Assembly (NCBI GenBank): GCA_016712625.1
Contig: JADJQQ010000029.1
Span: 248,001-312,000 of the forward strand
Direction: 5' to 3'
Length of the DNA: 64,000 nt
Source: Candidatus Competibacteraceae bacterium
Lineage (GTDB): Bacteria; Pseudomonadota; Gammaproteobacteria; Competibacterales; Competibacteraceae
Part shown: positions 1 to 7,577 of the stretch, piece by piece
How the letters are laid out: every line of letters starts with the position of its first letter
Position numbering within the stretch: position 1 is the stretch's first letter
Made by a program: the position numbers and the translations under genes
Notes under the pieces: model-generated
Database searches by the model: none
The model's input: the letters and a program-made list of their open reading frames with translations, nothing else
Told to the model about the DNA's origin: nothing

Positions 1-552
1 GCCGCTCAATCCGCCGGATTTCAGCACATCAAGCTGAATGTCGTCATTCTGAAAAACCGCAACCACGATGAAGTTGTCGATCTGGTGCGGTTCGCGATTG
101 ATAAAGGGCTGGATATCAGCTTTATCGAGGAAATGCCGTTGGGGCAGATCGGCGATCACGACCGGGCGGAAGCGTATTATTCCAGCGACGCAATCCACGC
201 CGATCTCACTCAGGTATTCACGCTGACGCCCACCACCGAAACCACCGGCGGCCCCGCTCGCTACTACCGCATTCCCGATACCGATAGCCGGATCGGGTTT
301 ATCTCCCCGCACAGTCACAATTTTTGCGAGGACTGTAACCGTGTGCGGGTTTCCGCCGAAGGCCGGTTGTTGCTCTGTCTCGGACAGGAAAATTCGTCGG
401 ACTTGAAGTCTACCTTGCGCGTCTATCCGGGTGACCGTGAACGATTGAAACAAACGATCATTTCAGCGATGGTGTTTAAGCCGCGTGGCCATGACTTTCA
501 GCTGGACGGACAACCGGTGATTCTGCGTCATATGAACCATACGGGCGGCTGA
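1..552 (+). CDS. moaA: GTP 3',8-cyclase MoaA, C-terminal part (5' end outside window)
   Basis: This is the 3' part of a radical-SAM enzyme that converts GTP to 3',8-cyclo-GTP in the first step of molybdenum cofactor synthesis. The frame is open from base 1 (AAQSAGFQHIKLN...), so the gene starts upstream and the N-terminal radical-SAM CxxxCxxC cluster is not visible. What is visible is the MoaA-specific second [4Fe-4S] site, CX2CX13C, in the stretch FCEDCNRVRV...LLLC around 325-385. The protein ends in the Gly-Gly that is conserved and functionally needed in MoaA. A stop follows directly after the GG. Nothing downstream belongs to moco synthesis; the next gene lies on the other strand. The identification is firm. 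Confidence 0.95.
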   Translation, partial: AAQSAGFQHIKLNVVILKNRNHDEVVDLVRFAIDKGLDISFIEEMPLGQIGDHDRAEAYYSSDAIHADLTQVFTLTPTTETTGGPARYYRIPDTDSRIGFISPHSHNFCEDCNRVRVSAEGRLLLCLGQENSSDLKSTLRVYPGDRERLKQTIISAMVFKPRGHDFQLDGQPVILRHMNHTGG

Positions 553-646
553 GTCTCCAGCTACCTAGCGATCAAAGAGTTAGCGGTACCCCGCGCCGAT
601 GTCGCTACAGAAAACTGCTGATAGGGCTAACTTAGTAAAAATGAGA

Positions 647-1567
647 TTAACCAAAGAGAATTTTGGCGACGGTATATTCTGATTCGGTTGGGATGAATCT
701 TTCGCCTGCATTTCCGCTACAATTGGTTATCTCCCCGACTAAAATATGAGTATTATCTGTATAAAGATCTATTCGAACAAGAGAAAAACCAGTGCTTAAT
801 TTAGAGGAAATATCCAGCATTTCTGAAAAGTTATTTGGTTTTTCTAAAATGATATTAGATTTTGGTTTAGTAAGGGAAAGATCCAGATCGTTCCATTCAG
901 CATCATAAGTTTTACGGGTATGGTTTATATAACGGTCAAGATCGACCCAAACAATTTTAGGTATGCCATTATAGCATAAAAATTTGTAATCCACGACAAA
1001 GGCATTGTTGAATATTAATGGTTCTATAATGACTTTTGGCTTAAGATATCTGTAATTTGCTTCTCGCGTCACATCGTAGTAATTTAGTTTGAACCAACGT
1101 TTTATCCGCTCTCTATCGATGGGTTCATTATTTTTTCGAATGATGACTTGACCGCTGGCATGAGTTGGCTTGATGCAACAAGTTGCCGGAAAATCATAGT
1201 TACTTACTGCTTGAGCCTCTCTTATAACGTCTATTGTCGGGACATTATGTTGATCCCCGATAGCCGCGCTGACGTACAACTTTAAAAACTCTTTATCGGA
1301 TACAAAAACCCGTAAAGGGTCTAATATTTCATCAGTGGTTTTTATGGCATATAGTACATCATTAAGTGTAAGCCAATTCTTTGGCGCTCTATTATTCTTC
1401 ATTATAAAATTAATGTAAGAAACAATTCGATCACCTATCCTGTTTTTAGGAAGATGCTTTCTAAGGATTTCATGGAGAAATTGAGCTGTTTTCTTTAGTA
1501 ATGATGAATTACTTTTTTTGGAAGCTAGCAGCTCTGATTTGTCGACTTTTTGTAACATTTTTTTCAT
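647..1567 (-). CDS. TupA-like ATP-grasp protein
   Basis: A 306-residue protein resembling the TupA-like ATP-grasp family, named after a teichuronopeptide synthesis protein of Bacillus that is thought to ligate acidic residues in a cell-wall polymer. Visible ATP-grasp features are a central basic stretch (CCIKPTHASGQVIIRK), an acidic 'VIIEPLI' strand, and a C-terminal 'LVRIDLY...GEITNCSGNAGE' block that supplies the metal-binding Asp/Glu/Asn. I chose ATG 1567, which has a weak AGAGAA upstream. An in-frame TTG at 1603 adds 12 residues but has no ribosome site. The coding sequence is strikingly AT-rich compared with moaA and the genes after 2.7 kb, which suggests transfer. The gene is alone on its strand. 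Substrate unknown; it may act in surface polysaccharide synthesis. Confidence 0.7.
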   Translation of the reverse strand: MKKMLQKVDKSELLASKKSNSSLLKKTAQFLHEILRKHLPKNRIGDRIVSYINFIMKNNRAPKNWLTLNDVLYAIKTTDEILDPLRVFVSDKEFLKLYVSAAIGDQHNVPTIDVIREAQAVSNYDFPATCCIKPTHASGQVIIRKNNEPIDRERIKRWFKLNYYDVTREANYRYLKPKVIIEPLIFNNAFVVDYKFLCYNGIPKIVWVDLDRYINHTRKTYDAEWNDLDLSLTKPKSNIILEKPNNFSEMLDISSKLSTGFSLVRIDLYTDNTHILVGEITNCSGNAGERFIPTESEYTVAKILFG

Positions 1568-2118
1568 TATAAATTCTCTATTTTTAGAAGTTTTAAGATT
1601 CAATTTAGGAAGCTTTGAAGAAATTTTTATGAATAAAACTGTATTTTTATGAATTTAGCATTGAATTGATTGATCGAATTAGAATGAAGATATCCAGAGC
1701 TAACTGCATCAAAAATCTAGTGAATAATACTATTTGAATAGTATTAACCTTCATTGAATGAAAATCAAATAACTATTACATCAGATAGTTTCTAAGGATA
1801 GTGCGGTTGGAAGTTCTGGAGTGGTGAGAGAGGATGGAGGCGGCCGGAAGCGAGTGAGATTGAGGAGGCCGATGTTATGATCGCTACTCCAACGTTGTGG
1901 GGTGCGATGCGCGTGGCGTGGGTACGACCTGAAAGCTCAAAAGCGTTCATCTGATGGTAAAATCACACCCAATAAAATGGCGTAAAAAGCTAAAGTAGAG
2001 CTACTGGCCTGTTCACTGGCAGAAATCAAGGGCTACAGGGAAATGGCCACACAATGTCCCGAATTTGCTCATTGCAAAAAAGGGCTAGCTATTAAACCCA
2101 TTATACCAGAATAAAACG
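1568..2118. other. AT-rich intergenic stretch, no supported gene
   Basis: About 550 bases between the ATP-grasp gene and the decayed PLP-enzyme gene. The first 200 bases are very AT-rich and probably hold the promoter of the leftward ATP-grasp gene. The part from about 1800 to 2070 is more GC-rich and has short broken frames that match nothing I recognise. It may be gene debris continuous with the pseudogene that follows. Confidence 0.5.
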
Positions 2119-2674
2119 ATGACTCCCGATCCTCGCCACACTCTCGGCACTCGCGCCATTCATGGCGGTATGCTGAAAGATGCCCGTGGAAGCTCACATA
2201 TCCCAATCTATCATACGACGACTTTCGCTTTCGGCTCGACCGCCGATTTGCTTGATATGGTAAACGGCTGGAAGCCGGGCGCGCTATAAACGCGCTAGGG
2301 GCAAATCCCAATCTGATCGCCTTGGAGGAGACACTAGCCAGCCTGGAAAGCGCGGAGCCAGCGTGGACTTTCTGCTCTAGCATGGCTGCTGAGTCAGCCC
2401 TGTTTCTTACCCACGGACGCGACGGAATTGTCTGCATCGGCGATGCGTATGGCGGTATGTTGGAATTGCTCTCCGATCAGTTGCCGCTGCTGAGTATTCA
2501 GACTCACTTCATTCTAGGCCACGAACTGGATCGGCTGGATGCGCTGTTGGCGAGCGCAACCAAGGTGGTATTCTCAAGACGCCGACCAAACCGGCTCTCA
2601 ACTTGTTTTATGTTCGGGCAATTGCCGCTCGCGTGGCTGACCAGATGCGGATGTTCACGCTGGCTCCTAAATGA
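2119..2674 (+). pseudogene. Decayed Cys/Met-metabolism PLP-dependent enzyme (MetB/MetZ/cystathionine-synthase family)
   Basis: A broken gene of the trans-sulfuration PLP enzyme family. The first frame from ATG 2119 reads MTPDPRHTLGTRAIHGG...HIPIYHTTTFAF, a typical family N-terminus, and stops near 2289. A second frame carries 'NPNLIALEETLASLESAEPAWTFCSSMAAESAL', matching the family's 'NPT...LE..LA.LE.AE' and 'SSGMAA' cofactor-binding loop, and continues to about 2577. A third frame carries 'KTPTKPALNLFYVRAIAARVAD', equivalent to the 'ETPTNP' motif, and ends at TGA 2674. Only the first 45-50% of a roughly 390-residue enzyme is left. The PLP lysine and the C-terminal domain are gone and at least two frameshifts are needed. 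It cannot make an active enzyme. Confidence 0.85.
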
Positions 2675-2725
2675 TCTTTAACAAACTTAATCCGATATCT
2701 GAGTCCCTGACAAACTGATAATGAG

Positions 2726-3742
2726 ATGGATTGGAAACAGAACTTAAGCCAACCTGGCGTCATGGCGGCTTTGGGAGCAGCCCTGCTGTTCGGTGGTGGC
2801 GCGCCCCTTGCCAAGGGGTTGCTGGCGAGCGTCGATCCGTGGTTATTAGCAGGATTGCTCTATCTGGGATCGGGGGCCGGACTTTCGTTGTATCGCCTGG
2901 TCCGTCATTCGCCTGCTGTAAAGCTGCCGCCGGATGAAAGAGGGTGGCTGGCGGGAGCGATTTTTGCCGGAGGCGTGGTCGGGCCGGTGCTGCTGATGTT
3001 CGGGTTAGCCGGGATGCCGGCGTCAGGCGCGTCGCTGCTATTGAACGCGGAAGGAGTTTTTACCGCATTGCTGGCTTGGTTCGTCTTTCGGGAGAATTTT
3101 GATCGACGCGTCGCATTGGGGTTGGTGGCGATCATCGCCGGCGCGATCGTGTTGGGTTGGCCAGAACAAGCCCAGTTCTCCACGCCATGGCCGGCGCTGG
3201 CGGTGGTGGGGGCGTGTCTGGCGTGGGGTATCGATAACAATCTTACCCGCAAAGTATCGCTGGTTGATGCGACCTGGATCGCGACAATCAAGGGTCTTAG
3301 CGCGGGGAGCGTGAATCTAGCGCTGGCCTTTGCAACGGGTGCGACTTGGCCGGCGTTACCGGAGCTTACGGGTGCTCTATTGGTCGGCGCACTCTCTTAT
3401 GGTGTCAGTTTGAGCTTGTTTGTGGTAGGACTGCGGCATCTGGGCACAGCCAGAACCGGCGCTTATTTTTCCGTTGCCCCTTTCTTCGGCGCGATGTTGG
3501 CGATTCCGCTGTTGGGTGAAGCGCTCAGCCCACGGCTATTGATCGTGGGCGGGTTGATGGGGCTGGGGGTCTGGTTGCACCTGAGCGAGCAGCATAGCCA
3601 TTGGCACGCACACGAAGCAATGGAGCACGAACATGGCCAAGCCCCGCCGCCCGGCGTCCGACACCGCCACTGGCATTGCCATCAGCCACTGATTCATAGC
3701 CATGCCCATTTCCCGGACACGCATCACCGGCACGATCATTAA
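2726..3742 (+). CDS. DMT-superfamily (EamA) transporter with His-rich C-terminal tail
   Basis: A 338-residue inner-membrane protein with about ten hydrophobic segments and the internal duplication of EamA/drug-metabolite transporters; each half contains the typical Gly/Ala-rich helices (for example ALGAALLFGGGAPLAKGLL and GLRHLGTARTGAYFSVAPFFGAMLA). The last roughly 50 residues (after LGVWLHLSEQ) are unusual: very rich in His, with many HxH pairs and one HWHCH cluster, ending DTHHRHDH. Such tails bind transition metals, so the cargo or regulator may be Ni, Co or Zn; this is inference. ATG 2726 gives a full-length first helix. The gene stands alone between a pseudogene and slp. Confidence 0.85.
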   Translation: MDWKQNLSQPGVMAALGAALLFGGGAPLAKGLLASVDPWLLAGLLYLGSGAGLSLYRLVRHSPAVKLPPDERGWLAGAIFAGGVVGPVLLMFGLAGMPASGASLLLNAEGVFTALLAWFVFRENFDRRVALGLVAIIAGAIVLGWPEQAQFSTPWPALAVVGACLAWGIDNNLTRKVSLVDATWIATIKGLSAGSVNLALAFATGATWPALPELTGALLVGALSYGVSLSLFVVGLRHLGTARTGAYFSVAPFFGAMLAIPLLGEALSPRLLIVGGLMGLGVWLHLSEQHSHWHAHEAMEHEHGQAPPPGVRHRHWHCHQPLIHSHAHFPDTHHRHDH

Positions 3743-3781
3743 ACCAAGGCTAAGCCGATACAGCTGTAAGATCAGTGAAGG

Positions 3782-4327
3782 CTACCAAAACGGCCCTGGC
3801 CGGTAGCCCCACGGAGGAACGGGACCGAACCAAAAAGGGTCAGGCACATAAATCACCTCCGGCGGGCGACGCACTGGCCAAAGGCGATAATGTTCCACAG
3901 TTACGACGGGATAGGTATAGCGATAATCGCCAACTTGGCCCGATGTCATATCGGTCAGTCGACCGACAACGGTAACTCGGCGTCCGATTGCGTAAATAGC
4001 CGGGTCCAGAAAGCTGGGAATTCGAGCGAGAAAACGGCCCACGCTGTCGTCGGAACCGATGGGCCAGCCACGTTCGCCTAAACGCTCTTCGACGATTTCC
4101 AGCCAAGTCTCATTGCGCCGGTTCTCCACTCGAGCGATGCCGCCACCCCAGCGAACCGGCGCTTGAAGAAACGCTTCAGGTTGGGCTCGCACCGCCGCTA
4201 GCGTTGGTCCCTGAAAGTTTGCATCCTGGATTGGATCATGGACAGGCGGTGGGATTGCGCAACCGGCGAGCCATCCCACCAGCAACAATCCAAACCAGTA
4301 AAAAAAACCTGTCTGATTTGTGGTCAT
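3782..4327 (-). CDS. slp: Slp-family outer-membrane lipoprotein
   Basis: A 181-residue lipoprotein. The signal peptide MTTNQTGFFYWFGLLLVGWLAGC ends in the lipobox LAGC, so the mature protein starts at Cys 23. The body matches the Slp (starvation-induced lipoprotein) family: an N-terminal 'VRAQPEAFLQAPVRWGGGIARVENRRNETWLEIVEERLGERG' block and the strand-rich 'GRRVTVVGRLTDM..GQVGDYRYTYPVV' core. The tail is rich in Pro and Trp (PVPPWGYRPGPFW). ATG 4327 is preceded by GAGGA at good spacing. Slp proteins sit in the outer membrane and are induced by starvation or acid in enteric bacteria; the exact role here is not known. Confidence 0.9.
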   Translation of the reverse strand: MTTNQTGFFYWFGLLLVGWLAGCAIPPPVHDPIQDANFQGPTLAAVRAQPEAFLQAPVRWGGGIARVENRRNETWLEIVEERLGERGWPIGSDDSVGRFLARIPSFLDPAIYAIGRRVTVVGRLTDMTSGQVGDYRYTYPVVTVEHYRLWPVRRPPEVIYVPDPFWFGPVPPWGYRPGPFW

Positions 4328-5490
4328 GCGTGATGTCCTCAGCAGTCAAACAAACATTCCAGCCGCCTGATTCAATTTACACTGAACAACTCTCAAGGGT
4401 ATCAATAGAAATTAAGCTATCCGTGGCGAAGGATGGATGTGTTAAATTTAGTAAACTATTGATTTTTAATACGGATAATTTCGATGAAATAATTTTGCAT
4501 CGATCGACAGACTGACGAGCGGACTAAGCCCTTAGTTTACCACGGGGCCACGATAGGGTTTCCCATGGCGGCTAGGGTCGGTGAGTCTAGCCTGTAGACC
4601 ATAAGGCCCTGCGCAAATCCTTATCAAACGGGTGTTTGAAAATTAAGGTCACTGTTAGCCCTAAGTCGTCGCTTAACGTTACCAGAATGGCCCGCTTCCC
4701 ATCCCAGTACGCTGGAAACACTGTTGAAATAACATTAAATAATATTTAGTCAGCCTAGAGGTTGACCAAAACAGATAGACCCATCCTATCTTGCTTCCAT
4801 CTGAAAAACTGATTCAAACACAAACCCCATTCCGCGTCACCCCAACTGATCGGCTCGCTCCTATGGTGGCATCGGGATACTCCAGCGAGTTTTGTTCCAA
4901 TGCCCATGGCTAGCTTCCCCGTCGAAGTCCCGAGTCGCGCTCCATGTTCCTTAGCTAGCACATCGCGCTTGCTTTCCCAACCGCAAAATGCTCCGCCGCC
5001 CGCACCATCGACAGCTGGTATCACTCTCAAACTACCAGCCCTGCACGATGAAAACCTAAAACGTAGGCCATCAGTAAATTATGATCAAATTTATCTAGTT
5101 ATGTTCTTTCTGGCTAGAAAGAATGGCGGAATAACAGAGGCAGTGAGCTGATTTGCCACAGATCAGGCTAAAGTTGGATATTTGCAACAGGTGTTGTGTT
5201 AGTATTTAGCGCACACTGAATTTCAACCATACATTTTTTAATAAATTTTTATAAATCTTATAGTTATAAAGCCGTCTAACGAATAGGCAGATATAATATA
5301 ATTTTGACAAATCGTTATTTTATGCGTTTTATATTGTTTATTTATATTCTGTTATTACTCTCTTATAATAATTTCAAAGTGGGTTGCATGGATTTTTCAT
5401 TTTAGAATCAAATTTATGTCGCTTAGGCATGATTTTTGCATTAAATAACACTCTTAACGCTATTGGAATTAGCATTGATGAGACCAAATA
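4328..5490. other. 1.16-kb low-coding region upstream of the RiPP cluster
   Basis: No complete gene is supported here. On the minus strand between roughly 4742 and 4587 there is a protein-like frame of about 50 codons (…VFPAYWDGKRAILVTL…, then FKHPFDKDLRRALWSTG and TAG) with no start codon and a stop just upstream; it may be gene debris. Short open frames at 4204-4515 (plus) and 4755-5030 (minus) have no convincing protein features. From about 5200 the sequence becomes very AT-rich and contains the probable promoter of the RiPP operon. No asparagine-synthetase gene or fragment was seen. Confidence 0.5.
5304..5332 (+). promoter_or_regulatory. Candidate sigma-70 promoter of the RiPP operon
   Basis: TTGACA (5304-5309), a perfect -35 box, is followed after 17 bases by TTTTAT (5327-5332), a 4/6 match to TATAAT. 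It lies in very AT-rich DNA about 160 bases before the first gene of the cluster. The long leader between it and 5491 has no obvious structure. Confidence 0.45.
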
Positions 5491-5928
5491 GTGCGCCGCT
5501 CTTATAAATTCCTAGCGCTGCCTTGGCAGGAAAAATGGCTTTATCTAAGCGCTACGCTCTGGCTGCTTGCGGCGAAGGCAGGACTTTATCTGCTGTCCTT
5601 CGAACACCTGCAACATTTGGTCACGCGTCTTGGCGAACCTAATGGAAGGCGGGCTACCGTTCAAGATATGCAAATGATTGTTCTGGCAATCCAAAGGATT
5701 GGTCGCTTCTTGTCTCCATTACAAATCAACTGCTTGCCACAGGCCTTGGTAGGCTACATGATGCTTCACCGTAGAGGTTTCGCGGGTATTGAGATCAAAA
5801 TTGGAGTCTGCAAAGACTTCCAACAGAAACTCGCCGCGCATGCATGGCTCGAATATGAGGGTCGTGTCTTAATCGGTGATCTACACAATTTAGAGGAGTT
5901 CAGACCCTTCTCCTCAGTGAGTTTGTAA
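5491..5928 (+). CDS. Lasso-type RiPP leader peptidase B2 (transglutaminase-like)
   Basis: A 145-residue member of the family that includes lasso-peptide B2 proteins, papain/transglutaminase-fold proteases that remove the leader from a precursor peptide. The catalytic triad is visible: Cys81 in INCLPQAL, His117 in AHAWLEYEG and Asp130 in VLIGD. The N-terminal third (WLYLSATLWLLAAKAGLYLLSF) is the usual hydrophobic helical segment. The length is normal for a stand-alone B2. Translation must start at GTG 5491, because an in-frame TGA lies at 5479. It is the first gene of the cluster and is followed by the precursor gene. Family knowledge says B2 works with a PqqD-type B1 protein, which is present at 7226. 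Confidence 0.85.
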   Translation: MRRSYKFLALPWQEKWLYLSATLWLLAAKAGLYLLSFEHLQHLVTRLGEPNGRRATVQDMQMIVLAIQRIGRFLSPLQINCLPQALVGYMMLHRRGFAGIEIKIGVCKDFQQKLAAHAWLEYEGRVLIGDLHNLEEFRPFSSVSL

Positions 5929-6074
5929 TAGTTTAATCAAGTGTTGCTTTAAACTTAATTACAAGCTGATTTTTTAACTGATCAAGGAGGTATTAAAGAT
6001 CAGAAAGTAAGTCGTAATTTGCTGATGCTGATCCATTCAGTTTTGTTCTCTAAATTAATCAGTGAGGGTTTTGA

Positions 6075-6245
6075 ATGAAAAAATTATATGTTTCTCCTGA
6101 AGTGATCGTGCATGGCACGGTTGAAGAGATCACCAAGGGCGGCCGTAATGCGCCCAACAACCCTGTCTTTAATCCATGGAATGGTAAAAAAGGCAAACAT
6201 GGCCATGGCCATGGCCATTGCCCTGGCGATACTGTTGGTAGCTGA
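6075..6245 (+). CDS. RiPP precursor peptide with lasso-type leader and His/Gly-rich core
   Basis: A 56-residue peptide. The leader shows the lasso recognition pattern YxxPxVxxxGxxxxxT: Tyr5, Pro8, Val10, Gly14 and Thr20. The expected cleavage is two residues after Thr20, so the core starts at Gly22. The core begins GGRNAPNNPVFNPWNG, runs through a Lys/Gly stretch into HGHGHGHC (42-49) and ends GDTVGS. Core positions 7-9 are Asn, Asn and Pro, so no Asp/Glu is available for a lasso macrolactam ring; the only core acid is Asp52. The C-terminal residue is Ser, the residue modified by paeninodin-type kinases, and a kinase homologue is the next gene. ATG 6075 has GAGGG just upstream. The mature product is unknown. 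Confidence 0.8.
   Translation: MKKLYVSPEVIVHGTVEEITKGGRNAPNNPVFNPWNGKKGKHGHGHGHCPGDTVGS
6198..6218 (+). repeat. CATGGC hexamer repeat coding the His-Gly run
   Basis: Three perfect CATGGC hexamers followed by CAT encode His-Gly-His-Gly-His-Gly-His in the precursor core. The identical codons suggest recent expansion by slippage rather than old conserved sequence. Confidence 0.85.
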
Positions 6246-6281
6246 AATCAGCTAAAGTAAAATCTTTGGGTATCTCTAGGG

Positions 6282-7208
6282 GTGGATAGGTTTTGCTACT
6301 CTGCCTATGGCCTGATACTGGAATCCGCCTTTCCTTTACCTGAATTGGCAGAGCTGCCAGCTGCGGGTATCGGGAGGGCGGATATTTCTATTGAAAATGA
6401 TTCTCAGATAAGTATTGCTTCTGACAAGCCTACTCCAATCGAATGTAGAGATGCGGCGTTAAACTGGGTTCATCTCGTATGGGGTGGTGTAGGCGATCTT
6501 TTCATTGAAAATGGCAACCGAATTCTTGTGCGATCTGTTTTAAAATCGGATAAGGATGCTATCCGTCTATTCATTTTCGGGGCTGGTTTAGGTGTTCTAC
6601 TTCATCAACGGGGATTGCTAGTCCTGCATGGTAGTGGTGTAGCTCTCAATAATCAGGTGATAGGTTTCATCGCTGATAAAGGGGCTGGCAAATCCACGAT
6701 GGCAGCGGCTTTCTGTCAGCATGGGCATGGGTTTATTTCAGATGATCTGTTGGTAGTCTATTTTGATGCCCAAGATAAGCCAATGGTTATCCCAGCTCCA
6801 CCGCAAATGAGGCTGTGGTTAGATACATTAATCTATGCTGGAGGCCGTCCTGATTCTGCCACACGCGTCAGATCAGGGATAGATAAGTTTAACTTTAATG
6901 TAGATTCTGTAGCTAAAAAACCAATTCCGCTTCATAGTCTCTATTTACTGGATGCAGAAGGGTCGCCCCATATCGAAAAACTATTTCCGAGTGAGGCGTT
7001 GTTCAGTATTATTCCTCATCTCTACGTAAGTCGATTTGGAACATCTGTCTTTCAAAAAACTGACCCAGCAGGTTCTTTTAAAAAGTTAACTTTACTATCA
7101 AAGCAAGCACACGTTAAACGTTTGGTACGAGAGCAAGATATTAGTCAATTGCCTAACATTGTTAACCTGATTGAAGGCGATCTTCATTCAGATCATACTA
7201 TTCAGTAA
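6282..7208 (+). CDS. HPr-kinase-like enzyme of a RiPP cluster (candidate peptide serine kinase)
   Basis: A 308-residue protein of the HPr kinase/phosphorylase-like family found in lasso clusters, whose paeninodin member phosphorylates the C-terminal Ser of the precursor. Visible features are the P-loop DKGAGKST at 132-139, the preceding LLVLHGSGVAL block (112-122), and SDD at 153-155 as the metal/Walker-B region followed by LLVVYFD. The N-terminal 100 residues form the variable β-rich region typical of these proteins. Translation starts at GTG 6282, 36 bases after the precursor. Since the precursor ends in Ser, C-terminal phosphorylation is the natural hypothesis. No substrate is shown by the sequence itself. 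Confidence 0.8.
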   Translation: MDRFCYSAYGLILESAFPLPELAELPAAGIGRADISIENDSQISIASDKPTPIECRDAALNWVHLVWGGVGDLFIENGNRILVRSVLKSDKDAIRLFIFGAGLGVLLHQRGLLVLHGSGVALNNQVIGFIADKGAGKSTMAAAFCQHGHGFISDDLLVVYFDAQDKPMVIPAPPQMRLWLDTLIYAGGRPDSATRVRSGIDKFNFNVDSVAKKPIPLHSLYLLDAEGSPHIEKLFPSEALFSIIPHLYVSRFGTSVFQKTDPAGSFKKLTLLSKQAHVKRLVREQDISQLPNIVNLIEGDLHSDHTIQ

Positions 7209-7225
7209 AATTTTAAGGAATTATT

Positions 7226-7531
7226 ATGGATAATAATATCAATAAGAATTCACTGCTAGTCGCTAGCAAAAATTTAGTTGCTACAGGACTAAATTCGGAT
7301 ACTGCCGAGAGTGTTGTAATCCTGACTCTCCAGGATGGTATTTACTATGAACTTAAAGGAGTCGCTGTTCGGGTTTGGGAACTTCTTCAAAGCCCTCAAT
7401 CTCTTCAGACTATTCTGGATATCATTCTTAGCGAATATGAGGTGAATGCAGAGCAATGTGAATCGGATTTGCTCTCATTGATTGCCGACCTTATTCGGCG
7501 AAACCTCGTTGAATTTGTAAATAATAACTGA
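7226..7531 (+). CDS. PqqD-family RiPP recognition protein (lasso B1 type)
   Basis: A 101-residue stand-alone PqqD-like protein (RiPP recognition element), which binds the leader peptide and delivers it to the B2 protease and tailoring enzymes. The pattern is typical: a strand-rich N-terminal half (ESVVILTLQDGIYYELKGVAVRVWELL), then a helical half with 'TILDIILSEYEVNAEQCESDLLSLIADLIRRNLVE'. The VWELL segment matches the 'iW.lL' turn of the family. AAGGA lies 7 bases upstream of ATG 7226. It sits 17 bases after the kinase gene. The leader residues Tyr5, Pro8 and Gly14 of the precursor are the expected contacts. Confidence 0.85.
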   Translation: MDNNINKNSLLVASKNLVATGLNSDTAESVVILTLQDGIYYELKGVAVRVWELLQSPQSLQTILDIILSEYEVNAEQCESDLLSLIADLIRRNLVEFVNNN

Positions 7532-7577
7532 AGAAAGAAAATTTATTTTAAATTGCCCATCAACTTTGGAGAAGCCG

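Noticed and set aside
1800..2070. Insertion-sequence or transposase remnant beside the pseudogene
   Set aside because: No terminal inverted repeats, target duplication or transposase motif could be found.
2069..2437. 122-codon minus-strand frame
   Set aside because: It lies over the decayed MetB-like gene and has shadow-like composition.
4204..4515. 103-codon plus-strand frame overlapping slp
   Set aside because: First half is the shadow of slp; the rest has no domain and no ribosome site.
6198..6218. Possible CRISPR-like or satellite array
   Set aside because: Only a short coding hexamer repeat within the precursor gene.
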